Below, piece after piece: positions 50,317 through 58,884 of a stretch of DNA of 64,000 nucleotides. The stretch comes from Streptomyces tirandamycinicus (GTDB lineage Bacteria > Actinomycetota > Actinomycetes > Streptomycetales > Streptomycetaceae). The stretch spans positions 1 to 64,000 of the forward strand of contig NZ_CP029188.1 of NCBI RefSeq assembly GCF_003097515.1. The letters are read 5' to 3'. The notes beneath the pieces are model-generated. The model saw only the letters and a list, made by a program, of their open reading frames with translations. It was not told the DNA's origin and did no database searches. Within the stretch, counting starts at the first letter, position 1, and each line of letters starts with the position of its first letter. The translations under genes were made by a program, and so were the position numbers.

Positions 50317-50934
50317 ATGAGCGGTCGTCGGAGTCTCGTCTGGCTCGGGCTCACGCCCGAACCGGAGCGGGAACTTCCGTCCGCCGTGGCCGCGCTGCGC
50401 ACCCGCGCACCGGACGCCGGCGCCCTGGCCCGGGAGCCGGCCGCCGCCGAGCGCCGCCGGGTGGAGAGGCTGATCCTGCACGGCACCGAACGCGGCTGGC
50501 TGCGCTACCTGGCGGAGGTCGCCGACCTCGTGACCTCCGTGGCGGCGGGGACCTCGCCCGGCGACCCTCGCGCCGCGCTGGCCGCGGGCGAGGTCGTCCT
50601 GGACCACCACCGCATGCTCATCGGCCTGCCGGGATCCGGCTACGACCGCACGGCACGGGACCGCTCCGCCCTCGAGACGGCGGTCCGCACGCTGCGGGCC
50701 TCCGCGGCCGGGCGTCCCGGCACCGCCCCGTCCGCGGCCGCCGCCGCACCGGAGACCGCGGCTTCGGCGGAGCGCCGCCGAGTCTCCCCCGCAGCGGCGA
50801 ACCGGGCCGAGCGGGGCAGCGGCCCACCCCCGGCGACGGCCCCGGCCCGGCGACGCGCCGGCCGTCCCTGGGCGACCGGTTCACCGGACGCACCCACGCA
50901 CCGCACCCCCACCCCGGACGGAGACCGGACATGA
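50317..50934 (+). CDS. Hypothetical protein preceding the NuoF-like gene
   Basis: This encodes 205 residues from the ATG at 50317, six bases after GGAGG. The N-terminal 115 residues are helical (RVERLILHGTERGWLRYLAE, VADLVTSVAAG, EVVLDHHRMLIGLPGSG). The C-terminal 80 are Ala/Pro/Arg-rich and probably disordered. No family is recognised. It overlaps the NuoF-like gene by four bases (ATGA at 50931-50934), so a link to that redox module is likely. Confidence 0.55.
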   Translation: MSGRRSLVWLGLTPEPERELPSAVAALRTRAPDAGALAREPAAAERRRVERLILHGTERGWLRYLAEVADLVTSVAAGTSPGDPRAALAAGEVVLDHHRMLIGLPGSGYDRTARDRSALETAVRTLRASAAGRPGTAPSAAAAAPETAASAERRRVSPAAANRAERGSGPPPATAPARRRAGRPWATGSPDAPTHRTPTPDGDRT

Positions 50935-52223
50935 CCGTCGCGACCGCCCCGACCGCCGTGCGCTCGCTCCTGGCCGATCCGGCGGGCTCCGTGCTCGGCG
51001 CGGAGCCCGGTGAGGCCGAGAGCGCCGAGGCGTACGCCCGCTCGGGCGGATACGCGAGAGCCGCCTCTCCGGACCGGCTGCTGGAGGCCATCGCCCGCTC
51101 GGGCCTCCGCGGCCGGGGCGGTGCCGGGTTCCCGGCCGCGGTGAAGCTCCGCGCGGTGCGCGACGGAGGCGGTGTGCCCGTCGTCGTGGCCAACGGCGAG
51201 GAGGGCGAGCCCGGATCCGTGAAGGACCGCTGGCTGCTGCGGGCCAGGCCGCACCTCGTCCTGGACGGGCTCTCCCGCGCCGCCGAGATCACCGGTGCCA
51301 CGCGGGGCTGTGTGTACCTGTCCGACCCCTGCGCGGCGACGAGGATCCGCCGCGCGCTCGCCGAACGGCCGCCGCCGATCCCGGTGGAGGTCGTCGAGAC
51401 CGCGCACACCTACGTCGCCGGGGAGGAGACCTCGGTGGTGCGGCGCATCAACGGTGGCCCCGCGCTGCCGGCCGCCAAGCCGCCCCGGCCGTACCAGCGC
51501 GGAGTCGCCGGCCGGCCCACCCTGGTCGCCAACGTCGAGACGCTCGCCCGGATGGCGCTGATCGCCGCGCGGCCGGACCTGGGTGACGCGATCGCCCGCA
51601 CCACCCTGCTCACCCTCTCGTCCCGGCGGGACGCCCCCCTGCTCGTCGAGGCCCCCTACGGCGCACGGCTGCGTGAGGTCGCCGGCGGCCAGGGCTCCGG
51701 CGACGCGTACGGTGCGCTGATGGGCGGGCTGTTCGGCGGGCTCGTCGGCTCCGGCGCGCTGGCGCTGCGGCTTGACCCCGGTGCGCTGGCCGCGGCCGGC
51801 ACCTCCCTCGGCTGCGGGGCGATCCACTTCCTCGTACCGGGCGGGTGCCCCGTCGCCGTCGCCCGTGACGCGGCGGACCGGCTCGCCGCCGAGAGCGCAC
51901 GGCAGTGCGGCGTGTGCGTGTCGGGCACGGCCGCGATCCGCGACACGCTCCGGCGACTGGCCACCGGCTCGGCCGGGCCGGACGCCGCCGAACGGCTCGA
52001 ACGCTGGGCCGCGGGCCTGCCGGGGCGCGGCGCGTGCGGGCTGCTCGACGCCGCCGCGGGCACCGCGGGAAGCCTGCTGCGTGCCTTCCCCGACGCCGTA
52101 CGCGACCACCTCGCCACCGTGTGTCCGGTGTGCGCCCGCTGCCCGGCCTCCGGTGGCCGCCGCCTGGCCGTGCACGTTCCGGACGTCGCCGGCATCCGCC
52201 CGGAGCCCGATCCCGCCCGCTGA
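50931..52223 (+). CDS. NuoF-like NADH-binding flavoprotein
   Basis: This encodes 430 residues from the ATG overlapping the previous stop. The order follows the 51-kDa NADH subunit of complex I: GRGGAGFPAAVKL (FMN), VVANGEEGEPGSVKDR (NADH), TYVAGEETSVVRRINGG and RGVAGRPTLVANVET. The usual CxxCxxC of the Fe-S site is here QCGVCVSG (third Cys missing), while a second CPVCARCP lies at the C-terminus, so the cluster may be bound differently. No other complex I genes are near. With the ferredoxin next to it, it likely passes electrons from NADH to the Rieske oxygenase or another partner. Confidence 0.75.
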   Translation: MTVATAPTAVRSLLADPAGSVLGAEPGEAESAEAYARSGGYARAASPDRLLEAIARSGLRGRGGAGFPAAVKLRAVRDGGGVPVVVANGEEGEPGSVKDRWLLRARPHLVLDGLSRAAEITGATRGCVYLSDPCAATRIRRALAERPPPIPVEVVETAHTYVAGEETSVVRRINGGPALPAAKPPRPYQRGVAGRPTLVANVETLARMALIAARPDLGDAIARTTLLTLSSRRDAPLLVEAPYGARLREVAGGQGSGDAYGALMGGLFGGLVGSGALALRLDPGALAAAGTSLGCGAIHFLVPGGCPVAVARDAADRLAAESARQCGVCVSGTAAIRDTLRRLATGSAGPDAAERLERWAAGLPGRGACGLLDAAAGTAGSLLRAFPDAVRDHLATVCPVCARCPASGGRRLAVHVPDVAGIRPEPDPAR

Positions 52224-52350
52224 CCCCGACTCGTCCCCCACCCCGCCCGTCCACCGACTCCGCCCCGCCCACCGGCCCCTCCACCCACCCGGCCCCGGCG
52301 TCCCGCGCCGGCCGTCACCTCCGCCCCGCCCTCGCCGAAAGGAACGCCGC

Positions 52351-52542
52351 GTGAAACTCCTCCTTGACTCCACCCGCTGCCAGGGCTACGGGCTCTGCCG
52401 GGAGCACGCCCCCCAGCTGATCGAACTCGACGAATGGGGCTATGCGTCGGTCATCGCCGCAGACGTGCCGCCCTCCTGTGAGGACGCGGCCCGCGCGTGC
52501 GCCGACAGCTGCCCCAACTCCGCACTGCGCTTGGAGAAGTGA
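52351..52542 (+). CDS. Ferredoxin (3Fe-4S type)
   Basis: This encodes 63 residues from the GTG at 52351. The ligands are Cys10, Cys16 and Cys54: CQGYGLC near the start and SCPNSAL near the end. The position that would hold the fourth Cys in a 4Fe-4S ferredoxin is Gly13, which fits a 3Fe-4S cluster as in actinobacterial ferredoxins that serve P450s and oxygenases. It follows the NuoF-like gene by 127 bp and ends one base before the acyl-CoA synthetase start. It is probably the carrier between that flavoprotein and a terminal oxygenase. Confidence 0.8.
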   Translation: MKLLLDSTRCQGYGLCREHAPQLIELDEWGYASVIAADVPPSCEDAARACADSCPNSALRLEK

Positions 52543-52543
52543 G

Positions 52544-54604
52544 ATGGCCCGTGACCTGAGCGCGCTGTTCGCCCCGAAGTCCGTCGCCGTCGTCGGCGCC
52601 AGCGACGACCCCGCGAAGTACGGCCACGCGGTGGCCGCGCAGGCCCTCCGCGCTCCCCTGCGCAGACCCGTGCATCTGGTGAACCGCCGCGGCGGCACGG
52701 TCCTCGGGCGCCCCGCCGCGAGGAGCCTCGCGGAGATCGGCGAACCGGTGGAGCTGGTGGTGGTCTCCGTCCCCGGCACCGGTTTCGAGGAGGCCGTCGA
52801 CTCCGCCCTGGAGTGTGGTGCCCGCGCCATCGTCGCCATCACCGCCGGCTTCGCCGAGACGGGCGCCGCCGGGCTCGCCCGGCAGCGAGCCGTCGCGGAG
52901 CGGGTGAGGGAGGCGGGAGCCGTGCTGGTGGGCCCCAACTCCCTCGGCATCGCCGACAACACGACCGAGCTGTACCTCGCCTCCGACACGTTCGCACCCG
53001 GCGGCGTCGCCCTGCTCAGCCAGAGCGGCAACCTCGCGCTGGAACTGCAACTGCGGCTGGCGCCGCACGGGCTGGGCTTCTCCCGGTTCGTCTCGCTCGG
53101 CAACCAGTCCGACATCACCCTCGTCGACCTCGTCGAGGACTGCGCGGGGCACGCCGGGACCTCCGCCATCGCCGTGTACGCGGAGGACTTCGGCGACGGC
53201 CGCGCCTTCGCCCGGGCGGCCGCCGCGGCCGGCAAGCCGGTGGTGCTCCTCACCGCGGGCCGTGGCCTCGCGTCCGCGCGCAGCGCGCAGTCCCACACCG
53301 GGGCGCTGACCACCTCGGCCGACGTGGTGGCCGCCGCGTGCCGGGAGGCCGGAGTGGAACTCGTCGCCACTCCGCGGGAGATGACCGTGGTCCTCGCGGC
53401 GCTCGGCACCCGGGTCCGGGCCGGCGGCCGCCGTACCGCGGTGTTCACCGACGGCGGCGGGCACGGAGTCGTCGCGGCCGACGCGGCGGAGGCCGCCGGG
53501 CTCGAGGTCCCCGAACTCGGCGGCGCCACCCGGCGGGAGCTGCGGTCGGTGCTGTGGGAGCAGTCCGCGGTCGGCAACCCGGTGGACCTGGCCGGGATGG
53601 GGGAACAGGACCCGCGCTCGTACTCCGCGGCGATCGGGGCGCTGCTCGGCGCCGACGAGGTGGACGCCGTACTGATGACCGGCTACTTCGGCGGCTACGC
53701 GGCAGCGGGCGGCGGCCTGGGCGGCGGGGGCGCGACGCTCGCCGCGGGAGAGGGCCGTGCGGCCGGTGAGATCGTCGGGCACTGGCGGGCGCGGCCGAAG
53801 CCGCTGGTGGTCCAGTCGATGTACCCGGCGTCGCCGAGCTGCCGGACCCTGGCCGACGCGGGCATACCGGTGTTCTCCTCGACCGAGGACGCCTCGCGGG
53901 CGCTGGCCGCGATGGCCTCGCAACGCCCGGGCGGACGGCCCGGGCCGTCCCCGCTGCCGCCGGCCGCCCCGGCGCTGCGCGATCCCGGGTACCACGCGGT
54001 CCGCGGCCTGCTCGCGGCCGCCGGTGTGCCGTTCCCGGCCGCCCGGGAGATCACCGGAGAGGCGGAACTGCTCGCCGCCGCCGCTGAGTTCCCGGGGCCG
54101 TACGTCCTCAAGGCGCTTCACCTGCTGCACAAGTCGGACGCGGGCGGGGTGGCGCTGCGACTGGCCGGCCGTGACGACCTGCTCGCCGCGTACCGGGAGA
54201 TGCACGCCAGGCTCGGCGCCCCCTCCTACTCGGTCGAGGCCATGGCGGACCTCTCGGACGGCGTGGAGCTGATCGTGGGGGTCAACCGTGATCCGCGGTT
54301 CGGTCCGGTCGCCATGGTCGGGCTCGGGGGCGTCCTGACGGAGACGCTGCACGACGTCGCCTTCTCGCTCGCACCGGTGCCGGCGGGGCGCGCCGGGCGG
54401 CTGCTGCGGGGGCTGCGCACCGCGGCCCTGCTCTCCGGCGTCCGCGGCCGCCCGGCGGTGGACGTGGACGCCGCGGCGGAGGTGGTCGAGCGCATCACCA
54501 CCGTCGCGGCCGCGCATCCGGAGATCGCCGAACTGGAGGTCAACCCCCTGCTGGTGCGGCCGGACGGCGCCCTGGCCCTCGACTGCCGGGCCGTACCGGC
54601 CTGA
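52544..54604 (+). CDS. NDP-forming acyl-CoA synthetase
   Basis: This encodes 686 residues from the ATG at 52544. It has an N-terminal CoA-binding Rossmann domain (FAPKSVAVVGASDDPAKYGH), then a succinyl-CoA ligase-like region with the phospho-His loop SAQSHTGALTTSADVV. A C-terminal ATP-grasp half follows, with YHAVRGLLAAAGVPFPAAR, YVLKALHLLHKSDAGG and VELIVGVNRDPRFGPVAMVG. Such fused enzymes interconvert acyl-CoA and the free acid with ADP or GDP. Together with the acyl-CoA dehydrogenases downstream it should activate the acid made from the amine or another substrate. Length is typical (about 700). Confidence 0.8.
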   Translation: MARDLSALFAPKSVAVVGASDDPAKYGHAVAAQALRAPLRRPVHLVNRRGGTVLGRPAARSLAEIGEPVELVVVSVPGTGFEEAVDSALECGARAIVAITAGFAETGAAGLARQRAVAERVREAGAVLVGPNSLGIADNTTELYLASDTFAPGGVALLSQSGNLALELQLRLAPHGLGFSRFVSLGNQSDITLVDLVEDCAGHAGTSAIAVYAEDFGDGRAFARAAAAAGKPVVLLTAGRGLASARSAQSHTGALTTSADVVAAACREAGVELVATPREMTVVLAALGTRVRAGGRRTAVFTDGGGHGVVAADAAEAAGLEVPELGGATRRELRSVLWEQSAVGNPVDLAGMGEQDPRSYSAAIGALLGADEVDAVLMTGYFGGYAAAGGGLGGGGATLAAGEGRAAGEIVGHWRARPKPLVVQSMYPASPSCRTLADAGIPVFSSTEDASRALAAMASQRPGGRPGPSPLPPAAPALRDPGYHAVRGLLAAAGVPFPAAREITGEAELLAAAAEFPGPYVLKALHLLHKSDAGGVALRLAGRDDLLAAYREMHARLGAPSYSVEAMADLSDGVELIVGVNRDPRFGPVAMVGLGGVLTETLHDVAFSLAPVPAGRAGRLLRGLRTAALLSGVRGRPAVDVDAAAEVVERITTVAAAHPEIAELEVNPLLVRPDGALALDCRAVPA

Positions 54605-54620
54605 CTGCCTCCTCCCCCAC

Positions 54621-54643
54621 CACCGGGCCGCGCGGGCCCGGTG
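54621..54643. terminator. Hairpin after acyl-CoA synthetase
   Basis: CACCGGGCC and GGCCCGGTG pair across a short loop. It could attenuate readthrough into the dehydrogenases. Confidence 0.55.
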
Positions 54644-54679
54644 TCCCCCACCTCCCGATCCCCGGCGCGCCGCGTCCCC

Positions 54680-54730
54680 TCCCCTCCCTCCCCCTCCCTC
54701 CCCTGCCCTGCCCTGCCCTGCCCTGCCCTC
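54680..54730. repeat. Pyrimidine tract with CCCTG tandem repeats
   Basis: The plus strand is nearly all C and T, then five copies of CCCTG (54701-54725) and CCCTC. It precedes the first acyl-CoA dehydrogenase by about 25 bp and may affect its expression by slippage. Confidence 0.75.
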
Positions 54731-54753
54731 GACGATCCTCCGGAGGAACACCC

Positions 54754-55926
54754 ATGGACTTCCGCTACACCCCCGAACAGGCGGACCTCAAGGCCCGGGC
54801 CGCCGCCTACTCCCGGCTGCTCATGCAGTACGAGGACCGGTCCGAGGAGGCGGGCGGACCGCTGCCGGCCGACACGGTCCGCGACCTCACCCGGGCCGCC
54901 ATCGACGCCGGCGTGTACGCCATCAACATGCCCGCCGAGTGGGGTGGTGCCGGGCTGTCCCTGCTGGACCAGGTGATCGTGGAGGAGGAGTTCGGCAAGG
55001 TCACCAACTGCCTGTGGGACATCCCGTGGCGGCCCGCGAACGTCCTGGCGTACGGCACCCGGGCGCAGCGGGAGAAGTACCTGCTGCCGGTGGTCCGGGG
55101 CGAGAAGTTCGACGCCTTCGCGGTGACCGAGCCGGGGGCCGGCTCGGACCCCTCCTCGGGGACCAGCACCGCGACCCGTACGGACGGCGGCTGGCTGCTG
55201 AACGGCGAGAAGTGGTTCGTCACCTGCGGCGACATCGCCGACTTCCTGCTGGTGCAGGCGGACGCCGGCCCGGAGCGGGCCGCGACGCTGTTCTTCGTCG
55301 ACAAGCAGGCGCCGGGGGTGGAGATGACTCGGGTGCCGCGCTTCATGCACTCGGCGGTCAACGGCCATCCCGAGTTCACGTTCACCGATGTGTTCGTCTC
55401 CGACGAGGACGTGCTCGGCGGGGTCGGCAACGGCTACGAGCTGACGAAGGAGTGGTTCACGGACGAGCGGCTGATGATCGCGGCGCGGACGACCGGGGCC
55501 GCCGAGCGCGCCCTGGAACTCGCCCGGGACTGGGCCGTCGAGCGCCGCCAGTTCGGCTCCCGCATCGCCGACTTCCAGCTCGTCCAGGGCATGCTCGCCG
55601 ACTGCGCCGTCGACATCGCCGTCAACCGCGCCTACACCCACCAGGTCGCCTGGGAGGCCGATCAGCCGGGCACCGACCGCAAGGCGCTGCACGCCAAGGC
55701 GTCGACGGCGAAGCTCGCGGCGAGCGAGGCGGCGGGCCGGGTCGTCGACCGCTGCGTGCAGATCTTCGGCGGGCGCGGCTACGACCGCTCCTACCCCGTC
55801 GAACGCCTCTACCGCGAGCTGCGCGTGGACCGCATCTGGGAGGGCACCTCCGAGATCCAGCGGCTGATCGTCGCCAACGAACTGATCAAGCGGGGCACCA
55901 GAGCCCTCGCGCTGCCCCACTCCTGA
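54754..55926 (+). CDS. Acyl-CoA dehydrogenase 1
   Basis: This encodes 390 residues from the ATG at 54754, after CCGGAGGAA. It is an FAD-dependent acyl-CoA dehydrogenase: MPAEWGGAGLSLLDQVIVEE, FAVTEPGAGSDPSS, GEKWFVTCGDIADF, and the catalytic Glu region RELRVDRIWEGTSEIQRLIV with IFGGRGYDRSYPVERLY before it. It oxidises an acyl-CoA to the 2-enoyl-CoA, giving electrons to ETF. The second paralogue follows 41 bp downstream. Two C-terminal DNA tracts are almost identical to that gene, indicating gene conversion. Confidence 0.85.
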   Translation: MDFRYTPEQADLKARAAAYSRLLMQYEDRSEEAGGPLPADTVRDLTRAAIDAGVYAINMPAEWGGAGLSLLDQVIVEEEFGKVTNCLWDIPWRPANVLAYGTRAQREKYLLPVVRGEKFDAFAVTEPGAGSDPSSGTSTATRTDGGWLLNGEKWFVTCGDIADFLLVQADAGPERAATLFFVDKQAPGVEMTRVPRFMHSAVNGHPEFTFTDVFVSDEDVLGGVGNGYELTKEWFTDERLMIAARTTGAAERALELARDWAVERRQFGSRIADFQLVQGMLADCAVDIAVNRAYTHQVAWEADQPGTDRKALHAKASTAKLAASEAAGRVVDRCVQIFGGRGYDRSYPVERLYRELRVDRIWEGTSEIQRLIVANELIKRGTRALALPHS

Positions 55927-55967
55927 CCCGGTCCTCCCGGACCGCCGCACACTCTTAGGGAACCGCC

Positions 55968-57140
55968 ATGGACTTCCGTCTCACCGCCCGCCAGAAGGAA
56001 CTCAAGGACGCGGCCCGCGGGCTCACCGACTTCATCATGAAGTACGAACTCGACTGCGAGGAGAACAACGGCCTGCCGCCGCAGGCCCACCACGAGATCC
56101 GGGACGCCGTGCTCGCGAGCGGCCTCCAGGCCGTCAACATGCCCGCCGAGTGGGGCGGTGCGGGGCTCGGCATCCTGGAGCAGGTGATCGTGCAGGAGGA
56201 GCTCGGCAGGCTGACGGGCGCCCTGTGGGACACCGTGTGGCGGCCGGCGAACGCCCTGCGCTTCTGCACTCCGCAGCAGCGCGAGCGGTTTCTCCTCCCC
56301 GTCATCGGCGGACGGCGGCGGGACTGCTACGCGGTGACCGAGCGGGGAGCCGGGTCGGACCCCCAGGGCATCGCGACGACGGCGACCCGCACCTCGGACG
56401 GCTGGGCGCTCAACGGCGAGAAGTGGTTCGTCACCGTCGGGGACCACGCCGACTTCATGATCGTGCTGGCGGTCGCCGGCGCGGAACGTGCGCCGACGCT
56501 GTTCCTGGTCGACAAGGAGACACCGGGGATCGAGATGACCCGGGTGCCGCGCTTCACGCACACCTTCGTCTACGAGCACCCCGAGTTCACGTTCACCGAT
56601 GTCCGGGTCGGCGACGACGCGGTGCTCGGCGGGATCGGCAACGGATACGACATCACGCGGTCCTGGTTCACCGAGGAGCGGCTGATGATCGCGGCGCGGA
56701 CGACCGGGGCCGCCGAGCGCGCCCTGGAACTCGCCCGGGACTGGGCCGTCGAGCGCCGCCAGTTCGGCTCCCCCATCGCCGACTTCCAGCTCGTCCAGGG
56801 CATGCTCGCCGACTGCGCCGTCGACATCGCCGTCAACCGCGCCTACACCCACCAGGTCGCCTGGGAGGTGGACGCGGGCCTGTCCGACCGCAAGACCCTG
56901 CACGCGAAGGCGGCCATCGCCAAGCTGTCGGCGAGCGAGGCGGCGGGCCGGGTCGTCGACCGCTGCGTGCAGATCTTCGGCGGGCGCGGCTACGACCGCT
57001 CCTACCCCGTCGAACGCCTCTACCGCGAGCTGCGCGTGGACCGCATCTGGGAGGGCACCTCCGAGATCCAGCGGCTGATCGTCGCCAACGAACTGATCAA
57101 GCGGGGCGTGGGCGTGCTGGGGATGCCGTCCGCCGGCTGA
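55968..57140 (+). CDS. Acyl-CoA dehydrogenase 2
   Basis: This encodes 390 residues from the ATG at 55968. It shares with its paralogue the tracts at 56676-56868 (one mismatch in 193 bp) and 56929-57107 (identical over 179 bp). The N-terminal half differs strongly (FIMKYELDCEENNGLPPQAH against the other's LLMQYEDRSEEAGGPLPAD). The catalytic Glu and FAD motifs are intact (ERGAGSDPQG, WEGTSEIQRL). The pair may act as a hetero-oligomer or on substrates of different chain length; the differing N-terminal halves would then set specificity. Confidence 0.85.
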   Translation: MDFRLTARQKELKDAARGLTDFIMKYELDCEENNGLPPQAHHEIRDAVLASGLQAVNMPAEWGGAGLGILEQVIVQEELGRLTGALWDTVWRPANALRFCTPQQRERFLLPVIGGRRRDCYAVTERGAGSDPQGIATTATRTSDGWALNGEKWFVTVGDHADFMIVLAVAGAERAPTLFLVDKETPGIEMTRVPRFTHTFVYEHPEFTFTDVRVGDDAVLGGIGNGYDITRSWFTEERLMIAARTTGAAERALELARDWAVERRQFGSPIADFQLVQGMLADCAVDIAVNRAYTHQVAWEVDAGLSDRKTLHAKAAIAKLSASEAAGRVVDRCVQIFGGRGYDRSYPVERLYRELRVDRIWEGTSEIQRLIVANELIKRGVGVLGMPSAG

Positions 57141-57150
57141 GGCCGGTGGT

Positions 57151-57180
57151 CCGTGTCCCGGCGGAGCCGCCGGGACACGG
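57151..57180. terminator. 14-bp-stem hairpin between dehydrogenase genes
   Basis: CCGTGTCCCGGCGG (57151-57164) pairs perfectly with 57167-57180. It lies just after acyl-CoA dehydrogenase 2 and before the 3-hydroxyacyl-CoA dehydrogenase, so it may reduce transcription past this point. Confidence 0.7.
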
Positions 57181-57247
57181 AAGGGACGGCATGCCCCGGC
57201 GGCACACGGTCCCGAGTGGACGAGACCGACCTGAACCGGAGGAAGCG

Positions 57248-58120
57248 GTGGCTGACGGAGAGCGGGACTGCGCGCGGATCGGGGTCGTCGGCTGCGGCCT
57301 GATGGGTTCCGGCATCGCCGAGGTGTGTGCCCGGGCGGGCCGGGACGTCGTCGTGGTCGAGGCCGGCGCGGCGGCGGTGCGGGACGGCCGCGGCCGGATC
57401 ACGGCGTCGCTGGACCGGGCCGTGGCCGCGGGCAGGCTCACGGGCGCGGACCGGGACGCCGCCGTGGCGCGGATCGTGGTCACGGCGGACATGGAGGGGC
57501 TGGCCGACAGGGACCTCGTGGTGGAGGCCGTGGCCGAGCGGGAGGACGCGAAGAGCCTGGTGTTCGCCCGCCTCGACCGGACCGTGCGCCGCGAGGACGC
57601 GATCCTGGCGACCAACACCTCGTCCATCCCGGTCATCCGGATCGCGGCCGCGACCGGGCGCCCCGAACAGGTGGTGGGACTGCACTTCTTCAACCCCGTG
57701 CCGGTACTGCCGCTCGTCGAGGTCGTGCCGTCACTGCTGACCGGCGAGAGCACCGTGCGCCGGACGGAGGCCTTCGCCTCCGGGGTGCTCGGCAAGGAGG
57801 TCGTCCGCGCCCGCGACCGGGCCGGGTTCGTGGTGAACGCGCTGCTGGTGCCGTATCTGCTGGCGGCCGTGCGGATGGTCGAGTCGGGCGCCGCCTCCGT
57901 CGAGGACGTCGACCGGGGGATGGTCCTCGGCTGCGCCCATCCGCTCGGGCCGCTCGCGCTCACGGACCTGATCGGCCTCGACACCACGCAGGCCATCGCG
58001 ACGTCGATGTACGCGGAGTTCCGCGAACCGCAGTACGCGCCTCCGCCGCTGCTGGCGCGGATGGTGGACGCGGGGCTGCTGGGGCGGAAGTCGGGACGCG
58101 GGTTCCACACCTACCGATGA
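57248..58120 (+). CDS. 3-hydroxyacyl-CoA dehydrogenase (HBD type)
   Basis: This encodes 290 residues from the GTG at 57248, four bases after GGAGGAA. It is an NAD-dependent enzyme with GVVGCGLMGSGIAEVCARAG at the N-terminus, EAVAERED, NTSSIPV and the catalytic His in GLHFFNPVPVLPLVEVV. The C-terminal helical domain reads GFVVNALLVPYLLAAVRMVE and GLLGRKSGRGF. It oxidises a 3-hydroxyacyl-CoA to the keto form, the step after dehydrogenase and hydratase. No enoyl-CoA hydratase or thiolase gene lies in this operon, so those must come from elsewhere. Confidence 0.85.
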   Translation: MADGERDCARIGVVGCGLMGSGIAEVCARAGRDVVVVEAGAAAVRDGRGRITASLDRAVAAGRLTGADRDAAVARIVVTADMEGLADRDLVVEAVAEREDAKSLVFARLDRTVRREDAILATNTSSIPVIRIAAATGRPEQVVGLHFFNPVPVLPLVEVVPSLLTGESTVRRTEAFASGVLGKEVVRARDRAGFVVNALLVPYLLAAVRMVESGAASVEDVDRGMVLGCAHPLGPLALTDLIGLDTTQAIATSMYAEFREPQYAPPPLLARMVDAGLLGRKSGRGFHTYR

Positions 58121-58261
58121 CCGGCCGAGGCCGTGCGCGGGATACCGGACGGCCGGTGGCCGGGACCCCGCGTACGGCGAGGATGCGCCAAGATGGACCG
58201 CGGCGGGACGGGTCGTCCCGCACCGTCAGCACCGGCAACGACCGAACCGGGGAGCACACAC

Positions 58262-58873
58262 GTGACCAAGGCCGAACGCACCCGAGAGACCCGGGTGCGG
58301 ATCCTCTCCGCCGCGTGCGAAGTGATCGCCGAGGTCGGCTTCGAGAAGATCCGCATGCGGATGGTGGCCGAGCGCGCCGGGGTGTCGACCGCGCTGCTGC
58401 ACTACCACTTCGACACCCGCGAGAAGCTGTTCGCCGAGGCCATGACGCACTCGTTCGCCCAGACCGGTACCGAGCTGGAGAAGGACGCGGGCTCGGTTCC
58501 CGCCGCGGTGATCCTCGCGCGCATCCTGCGCGCCCTGCTCCCCACCGACCCCGAGCTGCGGCAGGACTGGCGGCTCTGGCAGGAGCTGTGGGTGCGTGCG
58601 CTGCGCGACGAGACGGCCCAGCGCCTCGCCGTCGACCTGTACGACCAGCTCCACGACTGGGTCACCGGCGCGCTGAGGCGGGGCGTCGACTCCGGGGAGT
58701 TCGCCCCCTGCGACGTCGACGCGACGAGCACCCTGCTGCTCGCGCTGTGCGACGGCTACGGGATCCGGCTGATGCTGGCGGACCCCAGGGTCGGCCTGGA
58801 CACGGCCCAGGCGTCGATCTGGGGCACGGTCGCGCGGACGCTCGGAGTCGCTCCCGAGTTCCCGGCGGTGTGA
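58262..58873 (+). CDS. TetR-family regulator
   Basis: This encodes 203 residues from the GTG at 58262. The N-terminal HTH is typical TetR (ILSAACEVIAEVGFEKIRMR, MVAERAGVSTALLHYHFDTR). The C-terminal domain resembles BetI-like proteins, which respond to small organic ligands (ILRALLPTDPELRQDWRLWQ, LWVRALRDETAQRLAVDLYD). It is the last gene of the plus-strand catabolic run. The AT-rich palindromes at 49958 and 50015 are its likely targets, controlling both divergent operons; the ligand may be an amine or acyl-CoA. Confidence 0.8.
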   Translation: MTKAERTRETRVRILSAACEVIAEVGFEKIRMRMVAERAGVSTALLHYHFDTREKLFAEAMTHSFAQTGTELEKDAGSVPAAVILARILRALLPTDPELRQDWRLWQELWVRALRDETAQRLAVDLYDQLHDWVTGALRRGVDSGEFAPCDVDATSTLLLALCDGYGIRLMLADPRVGLDTAQASIWGTVARTLGVAPEFPAV

Positions 58874-58884
58874 CGGACGGACCG

